DNA from: DASZZX01 sp036260415
Lineage (GTDB): Bacteria; Actinomycetota; Nitriliruptoria; Nitriliruptorales; JAHWKO01
Assembly: GCA_036260415.1 (NCBI GenBank)
Contig: DASZZX010000340.1
Location: forward strand, 1 to 13,599
DNA: 13,599 bases
Direction: 5' to 3'
A program made the position numbers and the translations under genes. Numbering within the stretch: the first letter of the stretch is position 1; each line of letters opens with the position of its first letter. This document shows, one piece after another, positions 13,532-13,599 of the stretch. Under the pieces are notes generated by a model that saw only the letters and a list, made by a program, of their open reading frames with translations, was not told where the DNA came from and made no database searches.

Positions 13532-13599
13532 TACCGGGACGGGTCGTGGTCGGTGACATCCACCACCAGCGCGTCGCCCTGGCCGCCGCCGCCGCACAG
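13531..13599 (-). CDS. Thiolase (acetyl-CoA acetyltransferase family), C-terminal fragment
   Basis: Only the last 22 codons are in the window, ending at TAG (13533-13531); the rest lies beyond 13599. The first residues, LCGGGGQGDALVV, match the thiolase C-terminal signature CxGGGxG, whose cysteine is the second catalytic residue, here Cys2 of the fragment. The enzyme would condense or cleave 3-ketoacyl-CoA. A short acidic tail (DVTDHDPSR) follows. The MeaB start overlaps its stop. Confidence rests on this signature alone. Confidence 0.75.
   Translation of the reverse strand: MCGGGGQGDALVVDVTDHDPSR

Overview
The window is very GC-rich DNA (well above 65 percent by eye) whose genes use G or C at almost every third codon position and often start with GTG. 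With the split B12-dependent acyl-CoA mutase, a MeaB-type chaperone, a thiolase and an aromatic-amino-acid-decarboxylase-like enzyme, this points to the chromosome of a high-GC actinomycete-type bacterium. The lineage cannot be fixed from the sequence alone. I see no rRNA, tRNA, CRISPR array, transposase or phage gene. There are 15 supportable genes, one cut by the right edge.

Left part (75-3924, all minus strand). Read in transcription order, a tight operon encodes an enoyl-CoA hydratase, a class I SAM methyltransferase and a left-handed beta-helix acyltransferase, with gaps of 7 and 10 bp. It is followed by a cluster of structured repeats at 1108-1303, which includes the acyltransferase stop codon, and then by a membrane-anchored trypsin-fold protein that has lost the catalytic His and Ser (a pseudoprotease).

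Middle (4085-7737). Divergent from the operon is an unusual fusion: a TauE/SafE (TSUP) membrane transporter joined through about six 11-residue tandem repeats to a GNAT acetyltransferase. Convergent to it lies a two-gene unit of a hypothetical protein and an NAD(P)-binding NmrA/SDR-like protein, overlapping as TGATG. A cupin (+) and a BON-domain protein (-) follow.

Right part (7807-13599). An acyl-CoA mutase large subunit (-) lies behind a tiny zinc-ribbon gene. Its substrate-pocket residues (Phe76, Gln194) match isobutyryl-CoA mutase rather than methylmalonyl-CoA mutase. Divergent from these is a group II PLP decarboxylase (+). It converges across a strong hairpin on an MFS transporter (-), which is preceded by the MeaB-like GTPase and the last 22 codons of a thiolase (TAGTG overlap). 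The B12-binding mutase subunit is not in the window. MeaB, thiolase, mutase and enoyl-CoA hydratase together suggest branched or short-chain acyl-CoA metabolism. The strongest leads are the TSUP-GNAT fusion, the ICM-like mutase, the pseudoprotease and the covarying repeat family.
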